Positions 18,760 through 27,399 of a stretch of 64,000 nucleotides of DNA are shown piece by piece (the first letter of the stretch is position 1; each line of letters opens with the position of its first letter). Location of the stretch: the NCBI RefSeq assembly GCF_009258045.1, contig NZ_CP041166.1, forward strand, positions 310,001 through 374,000, in the 5' to 3' direction. The notes under the pieces are model-generated. The model saw only the letters and a list, made by a program, of their open reading frames with translations. It was not told the origin of the DNA and ran no database searches. Origin of the DNA: Sulfurimonas xiamenensis (GTDB lineage Bacteria; Campylobacterota; Campylobacteria; Campylobacterales; Sulfurimonadaceae). The position numbers and the translations under genes were made by a program.

Positions 18760-19683
18760 ATGAAAATTGCAAAAAATATAACAGAGCTTGTAGGAAACAC
18801 CCCTTTGGTTAGATTAAATAAACCGTCTAAACTTACAGGTGCTAATATAATTGCAAAATGTGAATTTATGAATCCAACAAGCTCGGTAAAAGATAGAATA
18901 GGTTTTAACATGATAAAGCGAGCGATGGAAGCAGGAGAGATAACAGAGGGGACTACTGTAATTGAACCTACAAGCGGCAATACTGGAATAGCGCTTGCGG
19001 CAAACTGTGCAGCACTCAATTTAAAGCTGATTCTAACTATGCCTGAGTCGATGAGTCTGGAGAGAAGAAAACTGCTAAAAGCATTTGGAGCCAAGCTGAT
19101 TTTAACGCCTGCGCATTTAGGTATGAGCGGTGCAATTGTTAAAGCAGATGAACTTCAAAAAGAGATATCAAATTCAATAGTTTTACAGCAGTTTAAAAAT
19201 CCGTCAAACCCTGAAGTTCATATGTTGACAACTGCAAAAGAAATCTTGAGCGATACAGATAAAAAACTTGATGCATTTATTGCTGCTGTTGGAACAGGCG
19301 GAACGCTGAGTGGAACTGGAAAGGTTTTAAAAAAGGAGATACCTCATATTGCAATATTTGCAGTAGAACCTGCAGCATCTGCAGTTCTCTCTGGAGAGTG
19401 CGCTGGAGTGCATGCCATTCAAGGAACTGGAGCCGGATTTATTCCAGACACACTGGATGTTTCTGTTTATGGCGAAGTGATAAAAGTGAGTAACGAAGAT
19501 GCGATAAAAACAGCAAAAATGCTTGCAAAAGATGAGGGCTTGCTTGTGGGCATATCTGCGGGGGCAAATGTATATGCGACGATGCAGATTGCTTCAAGAG
19601 AGGAGTTTAAAGGCAAAACGCTTTTGACTGTTCTTTGCGATACCGGCGAGAGGTATCTAAGTACAGAACTTTTTGATGAATAA
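18760..19683 (+). CDS. cysK: Cysteine synthase A
   Basis: PLP enzyme making cysteine from O-acetylserine and sulfide. 307 residues. The PLP lysine is Lys44 in NPTSSVKDRIG. The phosphate-binding TSGNTGIALA follows, then the second signature AVGTGGTLSGTGKVLK and the closing TGERYLSTELFDE. Length is standard. A small-protein TPESMS-like substrate motif appears as MPESMSLERR. It is divergent from the cupin gene and overlaps the PabC-like gene by eight bases. Confidence 0.95.
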   Translation: MKIAKNITELVGNTPLVRLNKPSKLTGANIIAKCEFMNPTSSVKDRIGFNMIKRAMEAGEITEGTTVIEPTSGNTGIALAANCAALNLKLILTMPESMSLERRKLLKAFGAKLILTPAHLGMSGAIVKADELQKEISNSIVLQQFKNPSNPEVHMLTTAKEILSDTDKKLDAFIAAVGTGGTLSGTGKVLKKEIPHIAIFAVEPAASAVLSGECAGVHAIQGTGAGFIPDTLDVSVYGEVIKVSNEDAIKTAKMLAKDEGLLVGISAGANVYATMQIASREEFKGKTLLTVLCDTGERYLSTELFDE

Positions 19684-20275
19684 AATTTTTTTAGAAACAA
19701 TTAAAGCAGTTGATGGAGAAGTTTTTAATCTCTCTTTTCATCAAAAGAGATATGAGAGCGTTTTAAAAAAATTTGATATTTTAGATGCACAAAATTTGCA
19801 GAAGTATCTAAACCCTCCAAAAATTGGAATTTACAGATGCCGTTTAACATATGACTTGTCACAAGCATCTCATTTGATAAAAGTAACATATCATCCATAC
19901 AAAAAAAGAGATACAAAATCATTAAAACTTGTTTATAATGATAAGATTGAGTATTCATTGAAATCTGTATACAGAGATGAGTTAGATGCTTTGTATGAGT
20001 TAAGAGGTGAGTGTGATGATGTTTTGATAGTAAAAAATTCTTTTATTACCGATACTACGATAGCAAATATAGCTTTTTTTGATTCAAAAAGATGGATTAC
20101 GCCTGCATTACCGCTCTTAAAGGGTACGACTAGAGAGAGACTTTTAAAAGAGAGCAAAATATTTGAAGAAGAGATACATGTAAAAGATTTGAAAAATTTC
20201 AGCAGAGTAGCTCTTATGAATGCCATGATAAATTTTGATATAATTGCAAAAAACACAAAGGATTTTTTGTGCTAG
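19676..20275 (+). CDS. Class IV aminotransferase-like, probable aminodeoxychorismate lyase
   Basis: 199 residues of the branched-chain aminotransferase/4-amino-4-deoxychorismate lyase family, shorter than usual (about 270). Visible features: FHQKRYESVL, YRCRLTYDLS, a region with DVLIVKNSFITDTTIANIAF (phosphate and PLP-contact pattern) and TPALPLLKGTTRERLL. The lysine expected to bind PLP in full-length PabC is in a region that looks like VYRDELDALYELR here, so I cannot point to it with certainty. A pabB is encoded at 46120-47058, which makes a PabC role in folate synthesis plausible. Start ATG at 19676 overlaps the cysK stop. Confidence 0.65.
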   Translation: MNKIFLETIKAVDGEVFNLSFHQKRYESVLKKFDILDAQNLQKYLNPPKIGIYRCRLTYDLSQASHLIKVTYHPYKKRDTKSLKLVYNDKIEYSLKSVYRDELDALYELRGECDDVLIVKNSFITDTTIANIAFFDSKRWITPALPLLKGTTRERLLKESKIFEEEIHVKDLKNFSRVALMNAMINFDIIAKNTKDFLC

Positions 20276-20727
20276 ATAATTTGATAAATGATAATGATTT
20301 TGCAAAAATAATGCAAAAAAATATGGAAAATATAATATTTTTTTTATTTGAGAAAGATCAAAACTTCGGTATTCTTTGTAAAATAGAGAGCATATCTTTT
20401 GATCCGCCTCTTCCTGAAGATATAAGTGCAGAATTTAGACAAATGACACTTTTCTTCTTAGCTGGATATACATTTGAGACGGCTAGCATTGTTGAAAACA
20501 GTTTAGTTTTTGAAGCAGGCTTTGGAGCGGAGAACTTTGGCAGTGTCGTTAGTGTTCCTCTTTTAAGTATAATGCAGATAATTGTTGATGAAACTCCACT
20601 GCTTATAAATTTGGCAAACTACAAAAAAGAGAAAAAAGAAGTTAAAGAAATAGATAATGGAGGAGTTGAAAGTTCAATGGCCTCTTTTCTATCAAATCCT
20701 GAGAATTCAAAATTTATAAAAAAGTAG
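20269..20727 (+). CDS. Conserved hypothetical protein
   Basis: 152 residues, GTG start overlapping the PabC-like gene by seven bases, so part of the cysK transcript. I do not recognise a named family. The protein is acidic, without a signal. It begins with a helix ending NMENIIFFLFEKD and contains PPLPEDISAEFRQMTLFFLAGYTFE, a stretch VVSVPLLSIMQIIVDETPLL, and a charged tail (KKEKKEVKEIDN). The tight operon position suggests co-expression, but no function follows from the sequence. Confidence 0.65.
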   Translation: MLDNLINDNDFAKIMQKNMENIIFFLFEKDQNFGILCKIESISFDPPLPEDISAEFRQMTLFFLAGYTFETASIVENSLVFEAGFGAENFGSVVSVPLLSIMQIIVDETPLLINLANYKKEKKEVKEIDNGGVESSMASFLSNPENSKFIKK

Positions 20728-20737
20728 ATTTTGTTGC

Positions 20738-20765
20738 AACTTGTAGAGTTGTTCTACAAGTTTAT
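20738..20765. terminator. Bidirectional terminator between the hypothetical gene and lysR
   Basis: A perfect ten-base stem (AACTTGTAGA at 20738-20747, loop GTTGT, TCTACAAGTT) with A/T flanks lies between two convergent genes and could terminate both. Confidence 0.75.
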
Positions 20766-20771
20766 TGAAAT

Positions 20772-21674
20772 TTATACTTTATTTAAAGAGAGCAGATAAT
20801 TAACTACACTGTCAATAAAAGCATCATGCTTCTTATCTTTTGAATATGCTATATAGAAATTTCTTTCCATTTTATAGTTTTTAATTCTAGCTTCAAATAG
20901 TCTGCCTTCAGCTACTTCACTAGCTACAACATGTTTTGACATAATAGATACAATAGGTCTTTCACTATGAGGATCTGCATGTAAAATAGACTCTTTTATT
21001 GCTGTTGGACTTTCTAAGACACCAAGTACATTAAGATTGTTGCACTGAACACCAATTTCGTCAAGAACTTCGCTTGTTAATTTTCTTGTATGAGAAGCTT
21101 CATCTCTGCATATCCAGTCAAATCCATTTAAATCTTCAGCTGTCAGGTGTTTTTTTAAAGGTTGATTTGAAAAAACAACCAACTCATCTAAAACCCACTC
21201 TCTATATATAATATCGTTTCTAAAAACTGGAGATTCAATAAGAGCCAGGTCTATTTTTTTATCTTCAAGCTGATCTATAATTTCGCAAGATTTTGCAACA
21301 TTCATATATACATTGTTGTTTATTCTCTTTTTTATTTCAGCAAGATAGTTTGGTAATACATAGTTTCCAATAGCGTTTGAAGAGCCGATAACAAAAGTAA
21401 AATCTTTATGTATTATTTTTAAAAGCTCTTTTTCACAGCTTGCTATTGTTTTTTCAAGTCTAGTTGCGATTCTAAAAAGGTCTTCACCCTCTTTTGTCAG
21501 TAAAATACCATTCTTTTTTCTATCTACTATTTTAGTATCAAGATACTCTTCTATAAATTTTATCTGCTGTGTAACAGCAGGCTGTGAAATACCAAGTTTT
21601 GCCGATGCTTTAGAAAAACTTTTTTCCTTTATGACCATCAAAAAAGTTTGTAGTTTTGCAAAATCTTTTAACAT
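20772..21674 (-). CDS. LysR-family transcriptional regulator
   Basis: 300 residues. The N-terminal winged helix-turn-helix is at 4-64 (FLMVIKEKSFSKASAKLGISQPAVTQQIKFIEE, then LLTKEG). The C-terminal periplasmic-binding-like effector domain (LALIESPVFR, FSNQPLKKHL, GVLESPTAIKESI) extends from about 90 to 295. It is divergent from uvrD/pcrA and convergent with the cysK transcript. An A/T dyad lies upstream of its own start. The effector and targets cannot be read from the sequence; CysB- and metabolite-sensing family members look similar. Confidence 0.93.
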   Translation of the reverse strand: MLKDFAKLQTFLMVIKEKSFSKASAKLGISQPAVTQQIKFIEEYLDTKIVDRKKNGILLTKEGEDLFRIATRLEKTIASCEKELLKIIHKDFTFVIGSSNAIGNYVLPNYLAEIKKRINNNVYMNVAKSCEIIDQLEDKKIDLALIESPVFRNDIIYREWVLDELVVFSNQPLKKHLTAEDLNGFDWICRDEASHTRKLTSEVLDEIGVQCNNLNVLGVLESPTAIKESILHADPHSERPIVSIMSKHVVASEVAEGRLFEARIKNYKMERNFYIAYSKDKKHDAFIDSVVNYLLSLNKV

Positions 21675-21705
21675 AATAATTCCTATAAGTTTAAATAATA
21701 GATAA

Positions 21706-21728
21706 AATTATAACTCATTATTATAATT
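21706..21728. promoter_or_regulatory. Candidate LysR operator dyad
   Basis: AATTATAA, a seven-base spacer and TTATAATT form an imperfectly A/T-only inverted repeat in the lysR-uvrD intergenic region. It is compatible with the T-N11-A core of LysR autoregulatory sites. In a genome this AT-rich it may be chance. Confidence 0.35.
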
Positions 21729-21765
21729 AATGCAATAGTTTTGTAATAATTTACCTCTTTTTGGC

Positions 21766-21771
21766 TATAAT
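21766..21771 (+). promoter_or_regulatory. -10 box of the uvrD transcript
   Basis: TATAAT that would start transcription near 21778. This places an ATG at 21785 almost at the 5' end, and the ATG at 21803 about 24 bases into the message. Confidence 0.6.
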
Positions 21772-21802
21772 AATTTAAATCAATATGAATAGTGGCATAA
21801 GT

Positions 21803-23851
21803 ATGAAAAAAATATTTGAAAAATTAAACGATTCGCAGGCAAGTGCTGTAAAGCAAACAGAGGGTCCTGTGTTGATTTTAGCCGGCGCAGGAAGCGGAAA
21901 AACGACTACTGTCGTTTCTCGTTTGGCTTATCTTATAAAAGGGATTGGAATTCCTGCTTCAAATACTTTAACACTTACATTTACAAATAAAGCTGCCAAA
22001 GAGATGAGAGAGCGTGCTTCTGCTATGATGGATAATCTAGCTTATCCACCGCTATTGTGTACTTTTCATAAATTTGGATTACTTTTTTTAAAATTTAATA
22101 TTCATCTTTTAAAAAGAGAAAATAATTTTGTAGTTATTGATACCGATGATAAAAAACGAATTATTAAAAAAATAAACAGTGAAATTCCAACATCACTTAT
22201 TGCAAGTGAAATATCAAGATATAAGAGTTCGCTTCTAACTCCGGATGACGCTTATAAGCAGGCAGAAATATTTAATTATCAACAGATAGCAAAAGTTTAT
22301 GAAGAGTATGAAAATTATCTGTTAGAAAATAATTTGGTAGATTTTGATGATTTGATAGCACTTACATATAAACTTTTAGATGAAAATGAGGAGCTTGCCC
22401 GAGCTACTTCTGAAAAATATCGCTATATAATGATAGATGAGTATCAAGATACAAATGAACTGCAGCTTAAACTTTTACAAAAACTTTGCACTGTGCATAA
22501 AAATATATGTGTAGTCGGTGATGATGATCAAAGCATTTATGGCTGGCGCGGTGCACATATAAGAAACATTATAGAGTTTGATAAAGATTTTGAAGGTACT
22601 GCTATTTTTAAACTTGAAGAGAATTATCGCTCAAAAGAGCCGATTCTTAAAGTTGCAAATTCGCTAATAGAACACAATAGATCAAGACTTGGCAAAAAAC
22701 TTATCCCCACTCGCGGGAGCGGTGAAGATGTGACTGTTTTAAATTCTGCCGATGAGAATGAAGAGGCAAGAAAAATTGCTTCAAAGATTGCAAAGCTTTT
22801 AGATTCAGGTGTAAAAGCGCAAAATATAGCGGTGCTGTATCGCGTCAATGTCTTAAGCCGTTCAATTGAGGAAGGGCTAAATCGTGCCGGTATTGCATAT
22901 AAGCTTGTCGGAGGTCTGAGATTTTATGATAGAGCAGAGGTAAAAGATCTTATAAGCTATATTAGAGTTATTACAAATTTTCATGATGACTTTTCATTTA
23001 AACGAATAGTAAATAAGCCAAAAAGAGGCTTGGGAAAAGCAAGCGTAGATAAAATAGAGTTGGCTGCACATAAGAATGAAATTTCAATATTTGAATATAT
23101 CACAAAAGTTTCTCTCGCAGATTTAGAGTCTTTGGTTAAAAAGAAAAACGCTAAAACGCTTAAAAAATTTGTAAAAGATATTCAAAGTGTAGCAAAAGAG
23201 GCGACGGAATCTACTTATAACTTTATAGATATTTTAGAAGATACTTTCCATCTTAAAGATATCTATAAAGGTATGCCTGACGAAGTAGAAAGAGTTTTAA
23301 ATATGGATGAGTTTTATGGTCTCTTTAGAGATTTTGTAAAAAATTCTCCAGAATCTTCGCTTGATGAGTTTTTAAATGAGCTTACACTTCAAAGTGAGCA
23401 GGATCAGGTAGAGGGAGAGAGTATTTATATGATGAGTATTCATGCTTCCAAAGGTTTGGAGTTTGACCATATTTTTATTATAGGGTTAGAAGAGGGGTTT
23501 TTGCCTCTTGTGGGTGATGGAAGTGATCTTGAAGAGGAGAGACGGCTTGGCTATGTTTCTTTTACAAGAGCAAAAGAGACATTGACCCTTTCTCATGTAG
23601 ATAGCAGATTTTACAAGGGGCGAAGAAGCGATTTGCAAAAGAGCAGATTTTTTAATGAAGCGGGACTTTGTGAAGGTTCTTTGATAGTCGAGAAAAACAC
23701 GGCTTTTAAAAAAGGTGATTTGGTACGCCATAAAATCTTTGGGACAGGAAGAGTAATAGGAGTAAGTAAATCCGGGCGGGAATTTAAACTAAACATTAAC
23801 TTTGCAGGCACAAAAAGAGATATCTTAGCCTCCTTTGTTGAGAGACTATGA
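21803..23851 (+). CDS. UvrD/PcrA-type superfamily 1 DNA helicase
   Basis: 3'-5' ATP-dependent helicase of replication and repair. 682 residues. Motifs in order: Q-motif and Walker A (LNDSQASAVKQTEGPVL, AGAGSGKTTTVV); Ia (TLTFTNKAAKEM); DEXX box DEYQDTN; VGDDDQSIYGWRGAH; LEENYRS; the IV/V motifs MMSIHASKGLEFDHIFI; and VSFTRAKETL. A tudor-like tail (KKGDLVRHKIFGTGRVIGV), seen in PcrA as an RNA-polymerase contact, closes the protein. The promoter -10 box ends at 21771. I chose ATG 21803; ATG 21785 would leave almost no leader. The stop overlaps truB by four bases. Confidence 0.95.
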   Translation: MKKIFEKLNDSQASAVKQTEGPVLILAGAGSGKTTTVVSRLAYLIKGIGIPASNTLTLTFTNKAAKEMRERASAMMDNLAYPPLLCTFHKFGLLFLKFNIHLLKRENNFVVIDTDDKKRIIKKINSEIPTSLIASEISRYKSSLLTPDDAYKQAEIFNYQQIAKVYEEYENYLLENNLVDFDDLIALTYKLLDENEELARATSEKYRYIMIDEYQDTNELQLKLLQKLCTVHKNICVVGDDDQSIYGWRGAHIRNIIEFDKDFEGTAIFKLEENYRSKEPILKVANSLIEHNRSRLGKKLIPTRGSGEDVTVLNSADENEEARKIASKIAKLLDSGVKAQNIAVLYRVNVLSRSIEEGLNRAGIAYKLVGGLRFYDRAEVKDLISYIRVITNFHDDFSFKRIVNKPKRGLGKASVDKIELAAHKNEISIFEYITKVSLADLESLVKKKNAKTLKKFVKDIQSVAKEATESTYNFIDILEDTFHLKDIYKGMPDEVERVLNMDEFYGLFRDFVKNSPESSLDEFLNELTLQSEQDQVEGESIYMMSIHASKGLEFDHIFIIGLEEGFLPLVGDGSDLEEERRLGYVSFTRAKETLTLSHVDSRFYKGRRSDLQKSRFFNEAGLCEGSLIVEKNTAFKKGDLVRHKIFGTGRVIGVSKSGREFKLNINFAGTKRDILASFVERL

Positions 23852-24669
23852 ATAGACTTTTTGTTGCATACAAACCTACAGGCATAAGTTCAAATTTTTT
23901 TTTAACAAAATTAAAAAGAAAATATAAAACAAAGAAAGCTGGTTTTTCGGGAACGCTTGATCCATTTGCAAAAGGAGTTCTCTTAATAGGAATGGGAAGC
24001 TATACAAAATTGTTTCGTTTTTTAGACAAAACCCCAAAAACATATAGAGCAACTCTTTGGCTTGGTGCAAAATCTGAGAGTTTAGATACTGAGATGATAG
24101 AGCAGGTTGATATATTAAAAGAGTTTAATGAATCTGAGGTTTTAAAGGTTTTAAAATCTTTAGAGGGTGAGCTTGAATATGAACCGCCTATTTTTAGTGC
24201 AAAACGAATAGATGGTCAAAGAGCTTATGATTTAGCTCGCGCCGGCAAAGAGTTTACGCTCAATAAAATACATTCAACCATTTACAAGATTGTTCTTGTG
24301 CATTATTGCCATCCATTTATAACATTTGAAGCAACTGTTTCGGAGGGAACATATATTCGTTCACTTGGTCGGATAATTGCAAATAGACTCGGTGTAAAAT
24401 TTGGCAGTCTTAGTGCTTTGGAGAGATTAAGTGAGGGACAGTTTAGGTATAATAATGAAAAACCTCTGGATATTAAAAAATCTTTAAATATAAAGCAAAA
24501 CTTTTATCTTGGAGAGAGTGATAATTTAAAGTATGGCAGAGTCCTTGCATTAAAAGATTTAAAAATACAAGAAGATGGTTATTATTGGCTTGAGAGTGGC
24601 AGTTTTATTTCGATTATAAATATAAAAGATACAGAAGTAAATTATGAACTAGGCAGGATTGAATGTTAG
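23848..24669 (+). CDS. truB: tRNA pseudouridine-55 synthase
   Basis: Makes pseudouridine 55 in the tRNA T arm. 273 residues. The catalytic aspartate is Asp38 in GFSGTLDPFAKGVLLI. The family turns KTYRATLWLG and PPIFSAKRIDGQRAYDLAR are present, as is the VSEGTYIRSLGRI strand. The C-terminal PUA-like part is short and ends in NYELGRIEC. The start overlaps the helicase stop (ATGA). ispE follows 27 bases later. Confidence 0.96.
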   Translation: MNRLFVAYKPTGISSNFFLTKLKRKYKTKKAGFSGTLDPFAKGVLLIGMGSYTKLFRFLDKTPKTYRATLWLGAKSESLDTEMIEQVDILKEFNESEVLKVLKSLEGELEYEPPIFSAKRIDGQRAYDLARAGKEFTLNKIHSTIYKIVLVHYCHPFITFEATVSEGTYIRSLGRIIANRLGVKFGSLSALERLSEGQFRYNNEKPLDIKKSLNIKQNFYLGESDNLKYGRVLALKDLKIQEDGYYWLESGSFISIINIKDTEVNYELGRIEC

Positions 24670-24696
24670 TGTTGCTAAAAAATAAGAGATAAATAG

Positions 24697-25488
24697 ATGA
24701 AGCTATATAAAGCTTATGCGAAAGTAAATATATTTTTAAAAATTACCGGAGCTAGAGGTAATTATCATGAAATCATATCAAGGTTTATGAGAGTTGATTC
24801 TCTTTATGATGAGCTCTCTTTTGTTGCCAAAAACAGAGATGATGCTTTTAAAATTATAGGCGAGTTCTCATGTAAGACAGAACAAAATACTATTTATAAA
24901 GCATATATTGCACTTTTGGATAGTTTAGATGAGACACCGGCTAAATCACTAAAAAACTTAATGGATAAATATGCTGTTGAAGTGAAAAAAAATATTCCTG
25001 CTTTTGCGGGGCTTGGCGGCGGAAGCAGTGATGCTGCTACTTTTTTAAAAATGTGTAATGAAGTTTTAGACCTTGGGCTTAGCCAGAATGAATTAGCGCT
25101 TATCGGCTTAAAAGTCGGTGCTGACATTCCATTTTTTATTTACGGGTATGATAGTGCAAATGTTGGCGGGATAGGTGAAGTTGTTGAAGAGTTTAAAGAG
25201 GAGTTGCTTGATTTTGAAATTTTCACACCTAAAATAGAGATAAGTACACCCAAAGTCTATAGAGCTTATAGAGAAAATTTTTACAATCCGATAGATGGAT
25301 TTAAAGTAGAGAAGTTGAAAAAAACCCCATCATTGGATATACTAAAAAAAATGAGTGCAGATGAAGCAAACGATCTTTTTAAACCAGCACTTCAAGAATA
25401 CAAAGAGTTGAAAAATTATTATAAATATGGATACTATTTTAGTGGAAGCGGAAGCAGTTTTTTTAGAGTCAAAGAGAGGAAACAGTAA
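24697..25488 (+). CDS. ispE: 4-diphosphocytidyl-2-C-methyl-D-erythritol kinase
   Basis: GHMP-family kinase of the non-mevalonate isoprenoid pathway. 263 residues. The N-terminal AKVNIFLKITGARGNYHEIISRF supplies the conserved Lys. The glycine-rich ATP loop PAFAGLGGGSSDAATF lies near 105-120, VGADIPFFIYG follows, and the third GHMP motif FSGSGSSFFRV is near the C-terminus. The usual proline before the ATP loop is kept. dxs, the entry enzyme of the same pathway, is at 60080. smpB starts three bases after the stop. Confidence 0.95.
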   Translation: MKLYKAYAKVNIFLKITGARGNYHEIISRFMRVDSLYDELSFVAKNRDDAFKIIGEFSCKTEQNTIYKAYIALLDSLDETPAKSLKNLMDKYAVEVKKNIPAFAGLGGGSSDAATFLKMCNEVLDLGLSQNELALIGLKVGADIPFFIYGYDSANVGGIGEVVEEFKEELLDFEIFTPKIEISTPKVYRAYRENFYNPIDGFKVEKLKKTPSLDILKKMSADEANDLFKPALQEYKELKNYYKYGYYFSGSGSSFFRVKERKQ

Positions 25489-25491
25489 GTA

Positions 25492-25944
25492 ATGGGCGAA
25501 ACAGTAGCAAAAAATAAAAAAGCCTATTTTGATTATTTTTTAGAGGAAAAATTTGAAGCAGGTGTAGTTCTTAAAGGGAGCGAGATAAAAGCGATACGAG
25601 CTGGACGCGTCAATCTAAAAGACAGTTTTATTCGTTTTGTAAGTGGTGAGGCATTTTTGTTTAATGCTCATATAGGGAGGCTTGAGACGACACATCACTA
25701 CTATTCGCATGAAGAGAGAGGAAGCAGAAAGCTTCTTTTACATAAAAAACAGATAGCAAAGATGATAAAAGCAGTAGAGAAAGAGGGTTATACGGTTGTT
25801 CCTCTGCAGCTCTATTTTAATGATAGAAATATTATAAAAATTCAAATTGCAATAGCAAAAGGAAAACAGCTTCATGATAAAAGAAACGATTTAAAAGAGA
25901 AGGATATGAAGCGTGATATTGAGCGCTCTATGAAAGATTATTGA
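25492..25944 (+). CDS. smpB: tmRNA-binding protein SmpB
   Basis: Partner of tmRNA in ribosome rescue. 150 residues with the classic [25 protein letters not shown], then [27 protein letters not shown] and [20 protein letters not shown]. The lysine-rich tail is shorter than in some relatives. The tmRNA gene itself is not in the window. The peptidase gene begins with the last base of the stop codon. Confidence 0.98.
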   Translation: MGETVAKNKKAYFDYFLEEKFEAGVVLKGSEIKAIRAGRVNLKDSFIRFVSGEAFLFNAHIGRLETTHHYYSHEERGSRKLLLHKKQIAKMIKAVEKEGYTVVPLQLYFNDRNIIKIQIAIAKGKQLHDKRNDLKEKDMKRDIERSMKDY

Positions 25945-26810
25945 TGAGGTTGTTTTTTTTATATCTTTTTTTTGCAACTGCTGTTTTTGGTATAAATGTA
26001 GAAATGGCAGACGAGACGATTACAAACGGAAGAACCGCTCTTTTAGAGTTTAAAAAAGAGAAAAATATCGAATATAAAAGAGTCGTTACAGATAAGAAGA
26101 GTTATAAAATTTTTAAAAATCCTCTAGATGATGAAAAATTTTATGTACTGTTTCCTATTGGTTATTATGAAAAGCCGGCGGATAAAAAGATAGAAGTTTT
26201 TTATGTTGAGCAAGGCAAAGAGAGAAGCAAAACTCTATTTTTTAAAGTAGAGAATGCGAACTATGAAAAGGAGACGCTTAGTGTTGACAGCTCAAAAGTA
26301 ACTTTAAGCGAAGAGGACCAAAAAAGAGCTTCAAAAGAGTATACCGAAGCAATGCAGATCTATAAAAAAACAACTATCCAAAGCTATGTCTCATCCGAGT
26401 TTATTATTCCTATGGAGAGTAAAATAACAAGTGATTTTGGAAAAGCCAGAGTTTATAATGGATCATTAAAGAGTTATCACGGAGGAGTGGATTTTAGAGC
26501 TAGTGAAGGCACACCTCTTATAGCGACTAACAGCGGAAAAGTAGTTCTAGCAAAAGATAGATTTTACTCAGGAGGTTCAGTAGTTATAGATCATGGGCAA
26601 GGTATATACTCATGCTACTTTCACATGAGCAAACTTGATGTCAAAGAGGGAGCTATAGTAAAAAAGGGAGAAACAATTGGTCTCTCCGGAAGCAGTGGCA
26701 GAGTGACGGGTCCGCATCTTCATTTTGGAATCAGGATTGCTTCCCAGCAGGTTGATCCCCTTCAGTTTATTGAGCTGATAAATAAAAATATATTTACACA
26801 AAAAAATTAA
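25944..26810 (+). CDS. M23-family peptidoglycan endopeptidase
   Basis: 288 residues. Hydrophobic signal at 2-16 (RLFFLYLFFATAVFG). An N-terminal region of about 150 residues has beta-rich character (INVEMADETI, EYKRVVTDKKSYKIF). The LytM/M23 metallopeptidase domain lies at about 160-285, with zinc ligands in YHGGVDF (near 178-182) and the HLHFG motif near 257-261. The active-site histidine sits in YSCYFHMSKL. Family members in Helicobacter and Campylobacter cut cross-links and control cell shape. The start ATG shares a base with the smpB stop. Confidence 0.9.
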   Translation: MRLFFLYLFFATAVFGINVEMADETITNGRTALLEFKKEKNIEYKRVVTDKKSYKIFKNPLDDEKFYVLFPIGYYEKPADKKIEVFYVEQGKERSKTLFFKVENANYEKETLSVDSSKVTLSEEDQKRASKEYTEAMQIYKKTTIQSYVSSEFIIPMESKITSDFGKARVYNGSLKSYHGGVDFRASEGTPLIATNSGKVVLAKDRFYSGGSVVIDHGQGIYSCYFHMSKLDVKEGAIVKKGETIGLSGSSGRVTGPHLHFGIRIASQQVDPLQFIELINKNIFTQKN

Positions 26811-26821
26811 GGAATTATAAA

Positions 26822-27391
26822 ATGACACTGTTTCAAATTATCATGCTTGGTGCTTCGGCATTTTTCGCATTTAAAGTTTATGAACATATACAGACTCTTC
26901 AAGATCCTGCACCAAAAAGAGAAGATACTCCACCATCTTCTTTTGATCCAGAATCATTAATCATTAAGGCTGATGAGGCATTTGAAAGTGGTGATTTGCA
27001 AAAAGCTTTGGCGCTATTTACGGAAGCAAATGCAAAAAAGTCGCAAAACTCCGATGTTTTATTTAAAATGGGTTATATTTTGCAGCAGTTAGATAAAAAA
27101 GATGAAGCATTAAACTACTATAAAGAGGCTCTTGAAATGGACAAGGATAATGAGTATATCCATAACTCAATAGCAAGCGTATATAGATCAAAAGAGGAGT
27201 TCGTATCAGCTAGAATGCACTTGAGTGCATCTTTGGATATCAACGATAAAAATCCGATAACATACTATAATTATGGAAATCTTTTGGTTGATATGAAACA
27301 TATAGATGAAGCCAAAGAGATGTATAAAAAGGCACTTGAGATAAATCCGGAATTTAAAGAAGCACGAGAAGAGCTGCAAAAACTTAGTTAG
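26822..27391 (+). CDS. Membrane-anchored TPR protein
   Basis: 189 residues. N-terminal anchor at 3-22 (LFQIIMLGASAFFAFKVY), a proline-rich spacer (AKREDTPP region), then tetratricopeptide repeats from about 47 onward. Typical repeat signatures are DVLFKMGYILQQLDKKDEAL and NPITYYNYGNLLVDMKHIDEAKEM, with A/G/P positions every 34 residues. TPR scaffolds bind partner proteins; no partner is evident. It is translated from a GGAAT site just after the peptidase gene and may share its transcript. Confidence 0.8.
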   Translation: MTLFQIIMLGASAFFAFKVYEHIQTLQDPAPKREDTPPSSFDPESLIIKADEAFESGDLQKALALFTEANAKKSQNSDVLFKMGYILQQLDKKDEALNYYKEALEMDKDNEYIHNSIASVYRSKEEFVSARMHLSASLDINDKNPITYYNYGNLLVDMKHIDEAKEMYKKALEINPEFKEAREELQKLS

Positions 27392-27399
27392 GAGTTGAA

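Noticed and set aside
19676-20275. Branched-chain aminotransferase IlvE as an alternative name
   Set aside because: At 199 residues it is too short for IlvE and the closer motif fit is PabC; kept as a probable, unnamed PabC-like gene.
20772-21674. Calling the regulator CysB because of nearby cysK
   Set aside because: It is not adjacent in the same direction and the effector domain shows no CysB-specific residue pattern I can identify.
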